From NCBI GenBank assembly GCA_949752735.1, contig OX457047.1, positions 14,706,174 to 14,770,173 of the forward strand: a stretch of 64,000 nt of DNA. The letters are read 5' to 3'. The notes below the pieces were generated by a model, which made no database searches, was not told the DNA's origin, and saw only the letters and a list, made by a program, of their open reading frames with translations. Made by a program: the position numbers and the translations under genes. Position 1 is the stretch's first letter, and each line of letters opens with the position of its first letter. This stretch comes from Lumbricus terrestris. Its lineage: Eukaryota > Annelida > Clitellata > Crassiclitellata > Lumbricidae. Positions 62,567 to 64,000 of this stretch are shown here, in pieces.

Positions 62567-62574
62567 TCACAGCA

Positions 62575-64000
62575 TTACATAATTTACATTACAGTCGTCT
62601 GCTCAGACTACAATTTACTGTAGCAGCCACAAGAACATCATTAGCCATGACTTCATCTTTCTAAGCAAACTTAGTTCTTATTAAAATCCTGACCCAACAG
62701 TTCATATAAACTTTCAGGTCTCATAAGAAAATACAGATGTAAGAGTGTGAGAGTGTCTGCAGTTTGCAATAGGTAATTACGTCAGTTCCACTCAAACAAC
62801 ACGAATATTAAACTGGTTATTCATCACTTTAGCATCTCAAATATGTAAATAAATATGTAGTTATCATTTACATCAAAGTTAGACTAATGTGCATGTTCAA
62901 ACAAAGGATATTCAGTATGGAAAGCTGAAGAATACCCAATTATTTACAAACTGTGACTTTTTCATATTTCTCCACAAAACATTTCCTCACTAGAACACCG
63001 ATCACCCACAATATCACCAGAAAATCCCAAACTGCTTCTAGCCAGTGTGTAACAGGCACAGGTCACTGAGTACGGCTAAAACAAGGGAACCCGATATTCG
63101 CACATTCTTCACTTACATATTTGGCAACTTGTGCAATTAAGTTTTTACGTTTCCTACTGTGAGACATAGCAAATTCTATTTGTGGACGCAATCACATCTA
63201 CAATACTCAAACTTCAGCAGCTCATACTTGTAGCAATTCAGGCTTAAGAAATAGACCTACAGTGGTGTTACATTAAAAATCCACACTCATTGGTGTAAAA
63301 ACAAGTGCGCATCAACGTTGGAAATCAGCTCAACAACAGAAGCAGACAGACTGTGGTCTAGACTGTTTAACAGCTCATATACAAATGACATCATGTAACA
63401 CTTAAGAGTCTTAGACTGATGCTTCCTAGTCAGCAGACGGATCCAATGGCATTTCATCTAAACTAATGTCATGCTCAGTCTGGCCGTGACTTCTGCAACT
63501 CACAAATCCACTCTATATACATTTATACATAATTATATGTCTAATTCTAAGCAGAATGATTTCTTTACAAGATATTAAATTATGAGAAGTGTCTGCTGCA
63601 GAGGTATGCCATTTAATTATGCTGATTAATTAATCAGCCAAATGACATAATCAGCTAATAACACAAGCCAAAGGGCTTCTATATAGACCTCCATGCTCTA
63701 GCCAACTCAGTTCACTCATGAGTCAGGAATTCATGCAAAAACAGATCAGTCATGCTGCAGCTCATAACTCACGCCAGGCAACAATCGAACGTTATCGAGC
63801 ATATCCACGATAAAGCAAGTGCAATATAGGAATAGCGTGGAGAAGTGGAACCACACAAAACGAATGATTGCACCAACTCAAGATTAGAAGACTTTCTGCT
63901 GCTCCTATACACTCACCAAGACTAAGCAAAAAAGGCGCTGATAGATCAGGAACACATGATCACTGGCACAGTATGTCTCCCTGTGTTGTACCATCTTGAT
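62575..64000. other. No confident gene
   Basis: AT-rich DNA. A weak terminal-exon candidate on the minus strand is listed at 63428-63494. Nothing else was recognised. Confidence 0.4.
63428..63494 (-). other. Weak candidate terminal exon (minus)
   Basis: After a GAGTTGCAG acceptor, a short frame reads SHGQTEHDISLDEMPLDPSA, D and stop TAG. The acidic, hydrophilic composition looks like a protein C-terminus, but 22 codons are too few and I do not recognise the family. Confidence 0.2.

Noticed and set aside
63115..63167. Minus-strand ATG with frame MSHSRKRKNLIAQVAKY and a GTAAGT donor
   Set aside because: It is tempting as a first exon for Prickle, but it lacks the PET N-terminus (PPGL) and cannot be joined to the PET exon on present evidence.

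Overview
This is a 64 kb piece of a repeat-rich animal nuclear genome. Genes are split into short phased exons with GT..AG introns. Non-coding DNA carries microsatellites, tRNA-headed SINEs, L2/CR1-like LINE ends, hAT-like MITEs, a decayed piggyBac and a 5.2 kb foldback transposon. Frequent 'aggcctat' words, tails of the form GCGCTATATAAATG, and a foldback element with 8-bp target duplications suggest a marine invertebrate, perhaps an echinoderm or other basal deuterostome. The taxon is inference; I found no decisive marker.

Layout. 1-7.9 kb: repeats only (SINEs, an 11-bp minisatellite, long CT, AT and TTC tracts). 7.96-9.74 kb, minus strand: two adjoining exons of a secreted EGF/laminin-G protein (agrin/pikachurin-like); the other exons were not found. 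9.75-22.5 kb: no recognisable gene; repeats include a ~0.6 kb TATG tract, an L2-type LINE end and a MITE. 22.65-37.18 kb, plus strand: a complete ten-exon SMAP-family ArfGAP gene (417 aa by my splice model), whose introns hold a LINE, a decayed piggyBac with TTAA sites, MITEs and a SINE. 41.27-49.55 kb, minus strand: the last three coding exons of Prickle (most of PET, three LIM domains, long tail, CaaX end); its 5' exon(s) were not found. 49.6-57.3 kb: upstream DNA with a possible GC-rich promoter region near 54 kb. 57.33-62.57 kb: a foldback transposon with ~1 kb near-identical inverted arms, 17-bp outer tandem repeats, telomere-like CCCTAA repeats in each arm, a nested older palindrome and internal tandem arrays. 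62.6-64 kb: no confident gene.

SMAP and Prickle are convergent (tail to tail, about 4.1 kb between stop codons) and act in unrelated processes: clathrin/Arf vesicle traffic and planar cell polarity. Nothing suggests co-regulation. Most long open frames are translations of microsatellites and were left out. The most unusual object is the foldback element; next are the SINE/LINE shared 3' end that includes the LINE stop codon, and a tandemly multiplied splice acceptor in the EGF/laminin-G gene.
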